This document shows positions 46,379 through 58,065 of a stretch of DNA of 64,000 bases, piece after piece (the first letter of the stretch is position 1; each line of letters starts with the position of its first letter). Source of the DNA: Parelaphostrongylus tenuis (lineage: Eukaryota > Nematoda > Chromadorea > Rhabditida > Metastrongylidae). Location of the stretch: contig JAHQIW010004590.1 in the NCBI GenBank assembly GCA_019055375.1, positions 1 through 64,000 of the forward strand, written 5' to 3'. The translations under genes and the position numbers were made by a program. Below the pieces are notes generated by a model, which was not told the origin of the DNA, ran no database searches, and worked only from the letters and a program-made list of their open reading frames with translations.

Positions 46379-46775
46379 ATTACTAGTTTACTCTGATAAG
46401 CAGTTCCGAGGTGTTAGTAACAGTATTCATCAAATACCGGTAGTAGCTGATTCTTCTGGTCTCTCGCATACTTTCCGAAACGGTTTTCGTTTGATGAATC
46501 CGGAGCGAGTTGGTGTTTCACGCAGGGAATAACTTGAAAATGTTCCAGCAAAATGTTTCTCACTAGTTAAAGAGCCCTTTGACTAAGAAATAGTATCATC
46601 CCAGCTCGACAAACGATAAATTTCTACCTTCGCTTTGTGAAACATCAAATCGTTCCGACTTCATCAAACGAAAACACCTTCACGAATTATGCGAACCACC
46701 CAAGGAGAGTCAGCGAGCCAACAAATGCTGTAAGCAACACCTCGGAACTGCTTATCAGCAGAAACTAGTGTTATT
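46379..46775. mobile_element. Long palindromic MITE
   Basis: The outer arms gataagcagttccgaggtgt and acacctcggaactgcttatc are perfect complements. Inner parts also pair: gttttcgtttgatgaatccg with cgacttcatcaaacgaaaac, and the ggtctctcgcatac region with the gcgaaccacccaaggagag region. The whole of about 400 bases could fold on itself. There is no coding. A related, more decayed copy lies at 50941-51375 and a fragment at 28075. Confidence 0.8.
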
Positions 46776-47400
46776 TGAATTTCTTTTCTCCTTCTTTTCT
46801 TGATGCTACGCGGTTTAGGAAGTTGAATATTTTTCTAGAACACCATCTCATTTAAATGGAAAAATTGTAGAAATTGTCATTATTTTACGTCGCGCTAGGC
46901 AAAGAGGTTCTTGTTAAAACTGTTGTGTTCTTGTCTTTCTCTGTTGGCGGGTGATCACAACATTTTGCTCAGAGTAAGTCGAAACTGCAGCAAAAAATAT
47001 CTGATTTTTTGGACAACTACTTCAGAAATGATAGAAGAAGGTTCCTTCTATAGCTTGAAAACAACATGCCTTAATTTTTCATGAAACGGAGGGAAAAAAA
47101 AACTTTGATTAGACAAGAAAAATCACCGCTTTTTGACGAGGCACTTAAAATCGTCGTGTGTAACGCGAAGAGGAGTGTTGTTCGCGGAAATTACTCAATG
47201 TTTTCTCTTTTCTAGAGAAGTCTTCAATTTTTTTGCAATATCCTGCTCTACAAACATTTCCTCTAAACAACTGTATGCTTTTAGATGTATATCTCCTAGT
47301 CTAGAAAGTACCACTTCTCGCATTAAGGATCTTTTTGAACACCAAATCGAGTTTTTGAATTCTGCTTTCAAACTAACAAATAGGCACTAAGATTAAAAAT
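46776..47400. other. No gene recognised
   Basis: AT-rich; an open frame of 85 codons at 47133-47390 shows no motif or splice context. Confidence 0.4.
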
Positions 47401-47404
47401 AATT

Positions 47405-47650
47405 TTTTATCAAATCACTTTTAGCGGTGTTATGATATTTTAAATAGATATCCATTGATGTAGAGTGATGTGCAAAATTTTCGCGTCAGGCAGGACTAGA
47501 ACTTGCACCTCACTCTTTCCGGGAATGCGTGCTCTATCCGTTACTCTACTGACGCCCATTTTGCACATCGCTCTTTCTATGTTACAGCGCATCTATCTGT
47601 CAGCCGCCAGCCGACTACGGCCTCAAGTTTTGCACATCACTCTACATTAG
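47405..47650 (-). mobile_element. SINE B copy
   Basis: The tRNA-like head lies on the minus strand of 47483-47555 (73 bases), with a perfect 7-bp acceptor stem (gcgtcag/ctgacgc) and an anticodon arm cattc-ccggaaa-gagtg. The T-arm gcaagttctagtcctgcc is damaged in the conserved TTCRA. The tail ends in ctaaaagtgatttgat. Sequence at 47575-47650 matches the part of the 43.3 kb copy that lies beyond the head. Confidence 0.7.
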
Positions 47651-48224
47651 TGGGTAAGTACTAAGATTCTTCTGTAAGCTGTCCATGCATATTGACGAAG
47701 TGAAAAATGCGCGCAAAAAGTGAGACGTGATCTTTTTGGCTGCTAGAGGTTTATATGAATATTTCTTATTTGGCCAACGTTTCGATGGCGGAAGCCGAAG
47801 AGTTCTAACAGGTTCCGTAAATGAATTCATACTCCTAATACTGGTTAGTTCTCTCAGTACTCTTCATCGAAGGCCTCAACGTCTTTAAAGTTCCTTGTGT
47901 TTGGCCTCTAGGCCCGATCGTTCAACACCACCAACAAACAGCATGAATTAGCGCTTGCGATAAATAAATCCGGCAGCACTACTAAGACCAATAAGGAAGC
48001 TCATATTCTACATATTCTAAACTAGGCGCTGTAATGTTGTGTGTCATCACATTAGATTAGCTGGGGTTGGGTCTGTGAAAGCCAAAGGGTTAAGGGAATG
48101 TGGCTTCACAGATCATTAGTTTTAATAGTCTATTGTTTGTCTTAATGTTTGACGCTTGGAACATCGGCGCCACACCTACAGAAACTATAAGACTTATGTG
48201 TCGTTTTGACAACGTGCGTTCAAT

Positions 48225-48390
48225 CAAGAGCGAATGTGACGCGGTAACTAGAGGTGTCCTGCTTCGCACACAGAATCGTTTTTTCGATATTGCGCTCATG
48301 GGTCACCATGCCATTCATCCGCCCGAGATCGGGAAGTGGATTCAGTTAGTGAGCACAACTCTGTGTGTGCTGTACTCGTGATTTTCTGTG
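48225..48390 (+). mobile_element. SINE A copy
   Basis: gagcgaatgtgacgcggtaa, ctagaggtgtcctgcttcgc (box A region), atattgcgctcatgggtcac (after box B) and catccgcccgagatcgggaa follow the 393 copy. The 3' half is missing. Confidence 0.65.
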
Positions 48391-48839
48391 GTTATATATC
48401 TATTCCTGATGTCTTCATCATTCGCTATTTTCATTCCACTGGAAAATATCTAAAATTCATTCTCTTTGTATTCAAGATTTTTCTTTTTTCAGCTACGATC
48501 CAGCGACTCTTATGGAACACTAATTAAGTGATGGTCACAAGAAACAAAAGATTTCAAGCACGAATTGAAGGTGAATGGTTTTATCACTCGGCGGCCGGTG
48601 AGGATCATTTTGACCTTCAGATTGTTGGGATTCTTTCCAATGAGCAAATTTTTAGATCTGTACTTTAGTAATTATTTAAAAGCCTTACTTTCGGTGACTC
48701 GCTTATTTCTGAAAAACGCCTTTGTAGCACACTCTAGCACCATAAATAAAATTATCGTTTACACACGATTTCCCTCAATTGCTCAGCTGAAGTCTGCGGA
48801 TCGCTTTTCATTGGGCTTCATTCAGTTTATTCAATAGCC

Positions 48840-50930
48840 CAAATTTTGGCAAGTCTGAAGTTTAAACTGCTTTTCGAAATGGTCTTTATTTATAACACAC
48901 TTTGGAGACGGAAATAAAATTAGGCTTCACATGTGGAGTTTTCTTCGCACACAACAGTTATAGGTATTCAGACTGTTAGTAATATTTTGATAGTGTAATA
49001 TCTAGCGATTCTAACCTTGTGCTTGTTTTTTGGATAGATTGTTTTTCTGCAGCATATCAGGGAACATAAGATGATTTACATACGCGAGCATGTGTTTTTG
49101 GCGAATCTATAGGGTGGGGGAGTGAAGGTTGGGGCGAAGCAAGGTGCAGCGGGAATGCCGCGCATTCAATATTTCCATCGATCGAGGACTCCTCAGCATT
49201 GTCACACGGAAGTGCGACTTTGGTATTCAATTAGTAATTGTTTCTCCGCTTTGAAATAAACTCCAGATTGAACATCTGACTCTGATACTAAGAGGTTTTC
49301 TGAACGCATTCATATGTTTTTCGTAATTTCAGCGAAGCACTTGCCGAATTGCACGGCCGACGTAAAATACAATTTTCTGTTTTCTTCTATTAGTCGGCAA
49401 CAAATGAATATTCGATCCTGTTTGCTAGGCAGGAATTTTTTATAGGACTTCTTGTAATCGTTCGAAGGCATGAATCTCTTTCGAGAGCCGTTCCTGGCCG
49501 GTTTTAAAAATGCCTTGTTCTAACGTTGTAAAATCCAAAGTGAAACACCCACTGGGCCTTCATTTTTATCGCGCATATAATTTGCTGGTAGCACTAAGAG
49601 GATATAAACATGTGTAGGGATTTTCGTAGCGTTTGAGTCAATCCTTTTTATCTGGAGTTTCCTTCAAAGCGGAGAAAAAATGCTTAGTTCAATAACAAGT
49701 TGCATCTTAATGTTCAACACTTCAGGCCATCAATCGTTCGCCTCTCCCCGTAACGCGCACATTATTCGGTAAAGAAGCTCGCTGAATCTGTAAAGACTCA
49801 ACCTGCCACATTAGACTGAGAAGGTCTTTTCGAAAAATAAGCATAGCGTTAGAATCACTAAAACTTACGCTATCGAATGATTGCTAATAGTCTAAAGAAT
49901 GAGCTCTGTAAAACACAGTATCTTCTCTTTCTGCTATAATGTTATCGAGAAAGCTTTGACAAAACAAAGACATTTTTTAGTTCATTGAGATTTGAGGTAC
50001 TATCGAAGGAGTATTAACACTCTAAGGAAGAAGTTTTCATCAGCTGCGCAGTATAAGCGAGATAAGAAAAAACGCGCTCTCGTGTGAAACTTAACTTTGT
50101 TTTGGATTTCACAGCGCTATAAAAGGGTGTTTGAGGAACCGGCCACTTACTGCCCTCGCTAGAAATCTAAGCTTTCGAATGATTCCTAAAACTTCTACCA
50201 AAAATTCGTTCAGCGAATGGAATCGAATACTGATCTGCCGCCGCCTAACATATAAGGTAAAAAATATCTTTTGAAAGACGAATATTGCGCTCCACTTGCG
50301 ATCTCGATATTTTACATGACTTTATTCATAATTCTTTGGTTTCATAAGTCATAGATTTTTTTTTTTGCATTGTGCGAATCCCAGTACTCCTTACACCTAA
50401 CTCTTCTCCTCGCGTTCATCGCTTGATGGAAGATTTGTTTTTACGATTGCCGTGCAACACTGGTTGAGCAAATTTCTCTGAAATCATGGGATAGCATGGC
50501 TGAAGCGTTTCATAATGCATCCGTTATTGATTGACGCCGGTTTCTGGAGAGAAAAGGGATTAATACCTTGTTCAGTTGTGCGAAGCATCACTAGCCACTA
50601 GTCCACCTCCCCCCCCCCCCCCCTTCTCCCCTCGTACCACCATCTCATTCAAATGAAATCCATGGCAGTGAATGAGACTCAAGTAAATGAGAGCTAGTAA
50701 ACCTTACGGTTAGAAAACCAGAATATTGTACCTGAGGTTGCAGGTTTGGTATATTGCTCTTTTTACTTTAGAGACTGCTTCAATTCTAATTTTGCCTATA
50801 TCGCTTGAAGTTTCGCACGATTAAATAAGAAATGAATCGTTTGTCTAACTAAGACAATCTTTTGTCGCACTGACAGAGCTTCCTTAAAAAGTCGGAAATA
50901 TTTCGCTGAAACATTTTGAAGTAATTCACA
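48840..50930. other. Diverged repeats, no gene; C-tract at 50609-50623
   Basis: Scattered phrases recall the 15.5-18.5 kb stretch (ttttcgtagcgtttgagtc at 49621 versus ttttcgtagcatcttagcc at 15600). A homopolymer run of about 15 C lies at 50609-50623. No exon is seen. Confidence 0.45.
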
Positions 50931-50940
50931 TGATCATCGA

Positions 50941-51375
50941 GTTACCTCGGCATAGCTGGAGTAAATCACTTGTTTCTTTTGATAAGCAGTTCCGAGGTCT
51001 TAATAAGTGTAATTGTTATATAATAGTATCTGTTGACTCTCTTTTGGTCGCCCGCATAATTCGTGAAGCTCTTTTTGTGTGATAAAATTCGTCACGACAT
51101 GATGTTTTACGCAGCGACGGTCAAAATGAATAGTTAAACAAACTGGCTATGGCAATCTTTTGTCATAGTGACAGTGCCTACATGAGTAATTAGAAATACT
51201 TTGGTGAACATCTCGAATAGTCCACTATAAGAAATATCGAGCCGTTCCAAGTTTTTTCAAGTGAAAACCGCTATACGACTTGTGCTGGCGACCAAAGGAG
51301 AGTCAACGAATACTGTTATCCAATAAATACTCTTATTAACATCTTGGAACTGCTTACTAGAGCAAATTTGTGGAA
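50941..51375. mobile_element. Second copy of the palindromic MITE, decayed
   Basis: Outer arms: gataagcagttccgagg (50990) and cttggaactgcttact (51343). Inner arms: gttgactctcttttggtcgc (51050) and gcgaccaaaggagagtcaac (about 51288), a perfect 20-bp complement. It is homologous to 46379-46775. Confidence 0.75.
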
Positions 51376-51379
51376 TATC

Positions 51380-53140
51380 CATAACGCACTTGGCCAAAAT
51401 GGTGAGTTTTCATAGATGACACGGTTGTGCAACTGTTACACTGTATACGGCAAAGTTTCGTCAGATTTCGTCTTTGCCGGAATCGTAATACTCGTTCCCT
51501 CTTGAGGAAAGTAAACGAGATATTCGGGCGGGCGCCAAAAAAGTTCACATGGCATGAAAATCACTCGTATTAGTTACCATTCCATTCGCCATCGAGTACC
51601 TCGAGTAAACACCAATGAATTGAATGAATATGCCTCTTTAGTTCTCCACAGCTCAGATGACAAAATTCGCAGAAATGTTCAATGTTTCACAGTAGTCCTA
51701 ACGATAGCTTGACGAGTCCTAGTTATAGTGTAATAGAAAGTATTTCTCGGTTTTCAGTAAGTTGCGATTAACACAAAATATGTTGATTTTATAAAAACAT
51801 AGCCCTATTACGGTAAGGGGTATTCACATGATACTTGGATTGCCTGCCTTGTCGTTTAAAGCGCGCTTCAACAATCTCTATTCTTTTCCATTTACGAAGT
51901 CCTTATCTAAGATGTCCTGACACTGCGTGATGTCGTCGAAGACTCAGTTTGTGACCCATAAATCTCCCCTTCCTCAAATGCGTCTGGTTGAAGAGAAACG
52001 CTGTAGCATTTGTCCTTTTTTTGTAAAACCTTTTTAAGGAATGATTGCATCTTCCTGAAGATTCAGCTACACTACGCCCTTCATGGTTAGCTGTTTTCGT
52101 ATCATGACCACCCGCCCATAGCTCGCTTTGAATGCGTATTCTCGCTATCTTCAAGATCGAACTGGCGAGATTCCGATCAATCTGTTTTGAATGAAAGTAA
52201 ACATTTTAGTTGGTATATACCATGTAGTTCAAAAGCTATCATTGAAGGACCTAACTGCATTTCTAGGATAGTTTGGATGAAGAATGCGAGTGTGAAATCC
52301 TGTGCTCACTGATATGATGCCATTAGCATTCGTGTAAAAGTTGAGTGCGCTTCATTATAGCTTTCTTTCCTCCTATTCAGATGTTTACAGGCTCATGGGA
52401 GAACGACACACGGCTTACAATCTCAGCATGACTTCTCCACTGCTATATTTCATCGATTTCTGGGCATCTCCCCAATTATTGACACTTCCAGGAAAGATGA
52501 TGTTGTTATAGCGGAAGACGTCAGCAATTTTCTTAGGCATGACGTTTACACTGCTGAACTTCGTCGGTTTTCTGCTCATCATTCCTGATTTAATGGCACT
52601 CCCACGAAAGACAGTGCAGTCAGCAGTGAAAACTTGTCTGCAGTTTTCTATCAATTCCCATGTCATTCTGTCCTCCTTCAAGAGGCCTCGTTATCCACTA
52701 CAGTGCGGACGTAAGCAATGTTTGGGAGATTATGTGACCTTGCATAGTCCACTAGCGATTTTTGGCAGATCTTCAGAAGCCTGTCTTTCTATGGTATAAG
52801 TTCATTGGAGGAGGTTCAAGGAAATGATAACAATGATCACCTTCAAAACTAAATTTTGTAGAGCACGTGTCTTCTGCGCTACACATGTCCTACCAAGAAG
52901 TTCTCATGCTCTTTCTAGAATGTCACTTTTTTTTTCGCCTTTGCGTTTGTGCCTCTGTATTCATTCTCGTCCGTTTGGGACGATTACTAATTTTTGCCTA
53001 TGCTGTGAGGGTATGAAGAATACGATGCACTATGCTTTCTACTCTCATGAAGCAAGATCAAGCAGTTTTTCGTCGTTACAAGCAGCTAATATGAAGCTTT
53101 TATGCAGAAGAGAAGGAGCTTCACTATTTGCTTTTCAGGT
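51380..53140. other. No confident gene
   Basis: Minus-strand open frames at 51903-52154 and 52415-52681 (the latter with CRQVFTADCTVFRGSAIKSG) and a plus-strand frame at 52539-52799 overlap each other. None has a recognisable motif. They may be remains of an unrecognised element. Confidence 0.3.
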
Positions 53141-53144
53141 GTCA

Positions 53145-53290
53145 ACCCTTATTAACCCTTTGACAACCACATTACCCATTTTGACTGACGCATGTCGCGC
53201 GTGTGCGGCGCGTGCAGTGAGTGGCTTGTATTACCACGCGCTGCAACAAAAAAAAAAAGATGCTTATCAAGTATTCCGAGGCGCTTGGAA
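53145..53290. repeat. Short dispersed repeat, copy 2
   Basis: ttaaccctttgacaaccac through tattccgaggcgc parallels 41310-41445 (ttaacccctcgtcaaccac ... tattccgagg). It falls inside a 171-codon open frame (52824-53339), which is therefore unlikely to be a gene. Confidence 0.5.
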
Positions 53291-53583
53291 AACCTTCCTG
53301 CGTCTTTGCTTCGAGAGAACGCTTTCTGCGAATAGATGATGAAACACCGCAAGGGACTCATATAATTATTTTTCAGTGAAAAAAGAAGGTCCGTTTGTCG
53401 GAAATTTTTTTTGTAACAACGAGTAGGCTACGTTGTTGTAGAAGGAACATATTTCACAGCTGTTGTGGATTTTCATACTACGTTTGATTTACCAAAATGC
53501 CCCGATAATATGTTACAATAACGAAAAAAGAAGCACGTTTTGCAATCGCAGTCCATTTTCTTAACTTCACAGCGGATTTTTCG

Positions 53584-54990
53584 GTCATTCACCTGCATCA
53601 TCTGTCGTTCCGTTGATCTTCGAATGACTCAAGCGAGCTGGAACAATATTTCCATTTTTTCTCAAGAGTACTCCAATGGTTCCTCCTCGCTCAAAAATTC
53701 GTTGAGCATCATCTCTCATTCTATGCTTTTCGCGGAAAAAGTTGAATCTTCGGATCAGTGGTCATTCGTTGAAGCGCCTGCCACGCTGAGGAGTCCAGCC
53801 GGTAACTACTCTCTCCCATCGGTTCAGTCTAAAACGCATCACGTGTCCGGCTCGCCTTCATCTCTGATCTTCGATCGCTGACGTAGTTCACCTGCTTACG
53901 CATCTACAAAAATTCTGCTGCGTGGTTTGGAGCAGAGTTAAGCGCTCCCCAAGCTGCTCGTTTCCTCCTGCTCAACTCTGAAACTAGCTCGTTCATCATG
54001 CTCACTTCACGACCTAGACAGAATTACGTGTAGTACTAGGAGGTGTTCGTTTCGCTGAGGATTAGCGGCGCAATCAGGGTCCACCGGAGTCTCATAAGCA
54101 TTGTTTTCGTTTGATTTAGTACCATGCCATTCATCATACAAGCGTTATTTGTTCCGTCTGGCTAATGGTTGGATTTTATGAGAGCAATAACATCAGCGAA
54201 GTGCAGGTGATTTAATTGTTGACGATCAACTCGCGCCCCCCTCCCCCCCATAATTTCCCATTCTAATGTCTGCATGATGGTTTGGAGGGTGGCAGCAAAT
54301 AATTTTTCAAAGTTGTAACTTCTTGTCGAGCACCTCTTTTTAGACCGACATTAATACCGTTATAGAGTTGCAATATTTCTGTTGTGGAATCTTTATACAG
54401 CTCACGAAGGATCAATATGTACCGAGTAGGGGCGCCCTGGTCATCCAGAACCTCAATAATTATCTGTGTTCATGCTGAATCAAAGGCTTTCTTCACATTG
54501 ATGAATGTGAGACAGAGTGGTTTTTTGTACTCTCGTAAAATTTCTGTGAGCCTGGTCGTGTGGATATTGTCTAAGGTAATGATTTCTTTACGAACCGCTG
54601 CTTTTCGAATGGCCGTCCTTCGTCCAGTATTCTGTCAATCGCGTTTAGTGACTCAACTGAAGAGTTTATAGACGTCTATCACCTGGGAGTCTGGGCGATA
54701 TTTGCCTATGTCGCGAAGATCTCCAAATTTAAACAACAGCACGGTCCTGCTGGGTTTCGTTGATTGGGAACCTTGCTTTCCGACAGGTGCCAAGTGAAGA
54801 GCCGAAAACCAAACTCTTGATAACGATAAGCAATAGATCCCTCATTTTTCTTCTCTAACCTGTCTAAACAAAGTGTTGTTCTAATTTTCACCGACAAGAT
54901 AGTGTGTCGAAATTTGGAAGGGGGGGGGGGGGCTGGGGACAGTGGAAAGACAAATCTATCCTCTTTCAATTCATATTAGGGTAAGAGGAC
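53584..54990 (-). mobile_element. 5'-truncated RTE retrotransposon copy, antisense
   Basis: On the minus strand it ends at the RTE 3' terminus (the complement of tcacctgcatcatctgtcgt matches cgacaggtgatacaggtga) and extends back to the equivalent of about 36040 of the main element, then stops. It covers the reverse transcriptase and C-terminal region with stops and shifts. 5' truncation is typical for LINE insertions. A run of 13 G at 54920-54932 (C in the element's sense) and a C-rich run at 54235-54249 are expansions absent from the 34-kb copy. Confidence 0.85.
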
Positions 54991-55196
54991 GGGCTGACAA
55001 AGATTTCGGTATAAGAGAGCCTCGCAAAATTGTCTGCATCATTAAGTTAGTGCAACATGCGCGTGCGACGAGTATGTGAACTAGACGAAAATCTCTTTTC
55101 TATAACTTCTTTGAGGAGCGATGATGAACTTGTGGACGCAAAATGTAGCTTTTGTAAATATCTTGGTGCAGATCTATAGAAATTATTTGTATCAAA

Positions 55197-55604
55197 GATA
55201 TGACATATTTTGAGCCGTTAAGTCTAGTGCTATGTAGGCGCCTATTTCGCCCTGTTGGGACACATCAGTAGCATCCTCCTTCTGTTCAGTCGATCCCCTG
55301 AACTGAATAATCTTCTATAAAGGAATTGACGCCAAGTTAGAAAAAAAAACCAAGTCAGACGATGGAATTACCTGACACCGTGGTGACCGGCAGTCGAGTT
55401 TGCGAGTTTTGCAGTCCACATCTTTCTCAATCAGCTTGCGATTCACAGCGTCAGGTAATTTCATCATCTGGAGTTTTTTCTTACTCGGCGTCAATCTTTA
55501 TAGGGTTCTTGCCTCAGGTCAGTGACGAGGGGATTACTACTGAGTCCCAATGACGAATAGGCGCCTGTAAGCAGTGGACCTAACGGCTCAATACATGTCA
55601 TATC
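55197..55604. mobile_element. 408-bp foldback element with arms of about 150 bp
   Basis: The ends gatatgaca and tgtcatatc are perfect complements. Continuing inward, tgagccgttaagtctagtgc pairs with gcagtggacctaacggctca, taggcgcctatt with aataggcgcct, and aattacctgacaccgtg with cagcgtcaggtaatt. Almost the whole element can form one hairpin. There is no coding; the 63-codon open frame inside is incidental. Confidence 0.9.
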
Positions 55605-55995
55605 ATTATCAGATTATATCGTTTTGAGCTGGTCTACAAAAGAGCGGTCGATAGTAGAGAAATTATTTCTATTCATTTTGAAGCACATAAGTAGTGAAGT
55701 CTCATAATAAGTGGTAATGTTAACGTGGGAATGCTTGTTCATCAAAAAATTTCTGTGGTCGCTGGTTCCTTTTCGGAGTTTAGTTACAGTCTTCACCTAC
55801 ATTTGTCATTTTCCAACCCTTGGGAACGTGGCGTCCTGAGCTTTAACTCCAGTCTATTAGTAATCATTCGATAATCTTTCTCTTCTTTGCATTACTTTTA
55901 TGTGCTAGTCTTGATTAGCTGACTACGTGTAAACGAGCAGTAACACTTGAATTATCTCAAAAAACCACAGTGCTAATCTTTTCGGTCATCTACGT
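55605..55995. other. No gene recognised
   Basis: AT-rich spacer between the foldback element and the right copy of the large duplication. Confidence 0.4.
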
Positions 55996-56405
55996 TTATA
56001 TTATAGTATATATATATGTATACATGTAATTTTTATACTTATCTTTTTATTACAATTACATCTCTTTATTATATTGTTTCGATTATTTCTATATTATATA
56101 TATCTGTCATGCTTTAATTATATACTTCTATATATTTTTTCATATCACATTCTCTATTTTCTCATATTTAGTATCATTTTGTCAACTGCTGATAATTATT
56201 CATTTAGTTGTTTGTTATTTGCTTATATTTATTCAATAATATTCACTATTTATTGATATTGTATTGACATTCATATTATTTTGTGCTATGTATCATTTTA
56301 AACTTAATGTTTATTATTATAATTTTTCTACACTGTTTTATGTTATTCTATATTGCACTTTATTTACGTATTAGATCAATATATATATATATATTATATG
56401 TAATA

Positions 56406-56722
56406 GAGCTCATGTGACGCAGTGGTTAGAGGTGCTCTGCGTCGCATACGAGAGTCAATGGCTCGATCTCGCGCTCATGACTCACCAAGCCGTCCATCCT
56501 CTTGGGGTCGGTAAATTGGTACGAGACTGCTCTCAGAGTTGTCTGGAGGATATGCAGCACTGACTCGGCACAACGGTATATCACCGCGAGTCACTGTAAA
56601 GGCCAGATATGCATTCAATCATCACAAAAGAAGTTTAAAGTTGAAGACGAATACATGTTGCTTCCCTCACAGATTGATCAGCGCCGAGAGCTTTATCCTT
56701 TTATTCTTTATATACATATTTT
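56406..56722 (+). mobile_element. SINE A, full-length copy in the right duplicate
   Basis: Nearly identical to 393-715, including both box-like segments and the 3' end. It was duplicated with the surrounding block and did not insert independently. Confidence 0.75.
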
Positions 56723-56910
56723 ACGGTTTTTACTCCACTTTCTACTTGGAAAGGGTCGTGAAAACGTTTATTCTGTAATATGAACTGAATAAAAGTGATT
56801 CTGATTATAGATGCTCTATGGATTGTAATTATGGATACAAGGTGTCAAACTTGCGAGTTCGCACCAGCTCTACTTGATGGCTAACAAGGTTCTCTCAATT
56901 TGATCTGCAG

Positions 56911-57572
56911 CGAATACAGGTTCCTTTATATTCTGATGCTGTTTTGGTGGCTATTGCACATGCCTATGCAATATCCATGTTTTGATAGGCGCTGCAAAAA
57001 ACAGGAACCCACCGAAGTGAAGTGGGGACATTTCATATGGCGAAAATTGATATCTTTCGAACTCATCGACAAGGCCCCCTACACAGAACATTCGACTCCT
57101 AAGAGAGGTAATTTAGGTAAGAGAGTCGTTTGCTTTTTTGGAATTTTATGTTGTCTGTGGTACATTTAAAACTTTAACCTACCTTTTAGAACATTTTTAG
57201 GGCCTCCACAAGAAACATCACCCTTAGCCGTGTATAGACAAAGGGGGCTCGAAGCCCTAAGCCTGGTATCAGTGCAAGGGTGCCTGTGTCCATTGTGAGG
57301 ACGAGTCAAATAAGTGTTCTTAGGTGTCAGTCGCTGACCACAGTGAACGAAGAGCCGCATTCGCACCGATTCTGCAGCAGCGAAGGGTCCGTGAGATGAC
57401 AAGATCGTCCCACCTTCGAGAATTCACGCGGCGTCGATCTTGCTCGTTACGAGCAAATCGAATGCAGCTTGAAGAAGGCTCCGTCAAGAAGCTGGCGTCA
57501 AGAAGCGCAGGAAATCTGGATGGAAACAAAGGCGAAAGACGGCAAAAAGCCGAAGAATACATGGATTCGTAG
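56911..57572 (+). CDS. 3' end of an unidentified gene (exons 56911-57116, 57201-57265, 57324-57572)
   Basis: Exon A follows ttgatctgcag and reads EYRFLYILMLFWWLLHMPM (a likely membrane segment), later WGHFIWRKLISFELIDKAPY, ending in phase 1 at a strong donor ttag|gtaaga (57117) or nine bases earlier at gtaatt, also phase 1. Exon B begins after acatttttag with two bases completing that codon: PPQETSPLAVYRQRGLEALS L, donor gtatca at 57266. Exon C begins in phase 0 after gttcttag with VSVADHSERRAAFAPILQQR and is basic (RSSHLREFTRRRSCSLRANR), ending EEYMDS and a stop at 57570-57572. The introns are 84 and 58 bases. Phases agree across both junctions, which is hard to get by chance. I do not recognise the family; a membrane protein with a basic cytosolic tail is a guess. 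Upstream exons are not seen before the duplicated flank at 56862. Confidence 0.65.
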
Positions 57573-57944
57573 TTAATGAAGGTAGATACGCTCGGCGTTT
57601 CATTATTGTTTTGGTTTAACACCTTGTTATGGCTCTGAGTTATAATGATTCATGGCTAAAAGAAGCCTCATTCCCTCTCTGAGCAGCAGTTGAGGCCGCA
57701 TTTCACCCATGATTACATCAAGACCCTTGTTACATGATGATTCACCCGAACTTGATTGATAGTCATTTTATGTTATCTATTCGTTTCGTCGTCCTTTTAA
57801 TATCCATTCGTTTTGATAATTAGGTTTTCAAGTGCTATTTGTCTTAATTCCTTCATACTATCTGCAAGAATTGTAATTAATGTAAGCGTTCCATTTACAG
57901 CTTGTATAGTAGCCAGGATTTTTTATTCACCGTTCTTCTAACAG

Positions 57945-58065
57945 TGTTATGATGTTATAATTATATATCCAGCAAATATGAGTTATATGCAAAGCCTCTA
58001 CCTCAGGCAGGAGTCGAACCCGCGTTTCACCCGTCAGGGCATTGAGATCCATGAATTGTGATTGG
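57945..58065 (-). mobile_element. SINE B copy in the right duplicate
   Basis: The counterpart of 1207-1320 with a few substitutions; box B-like gcgggttcgactcctgcc on the minus strand. Confidence 0.6.

Noticed and set aside
52824..53339. 171-codon open frame as a gene
   Set aside because: It runs across a dispersed repeat also found at 41310, has a poly-A run within it and shows no motif.
55362..55553. 63-codon frame inside the 408-bp element
   Set aside because: It lies within the palindrome and is explained by the inverted arms.
56502..56783. Two overlapping open frames of 79-93 codons
   Set aside because: Both are readings of a SINE A copy.
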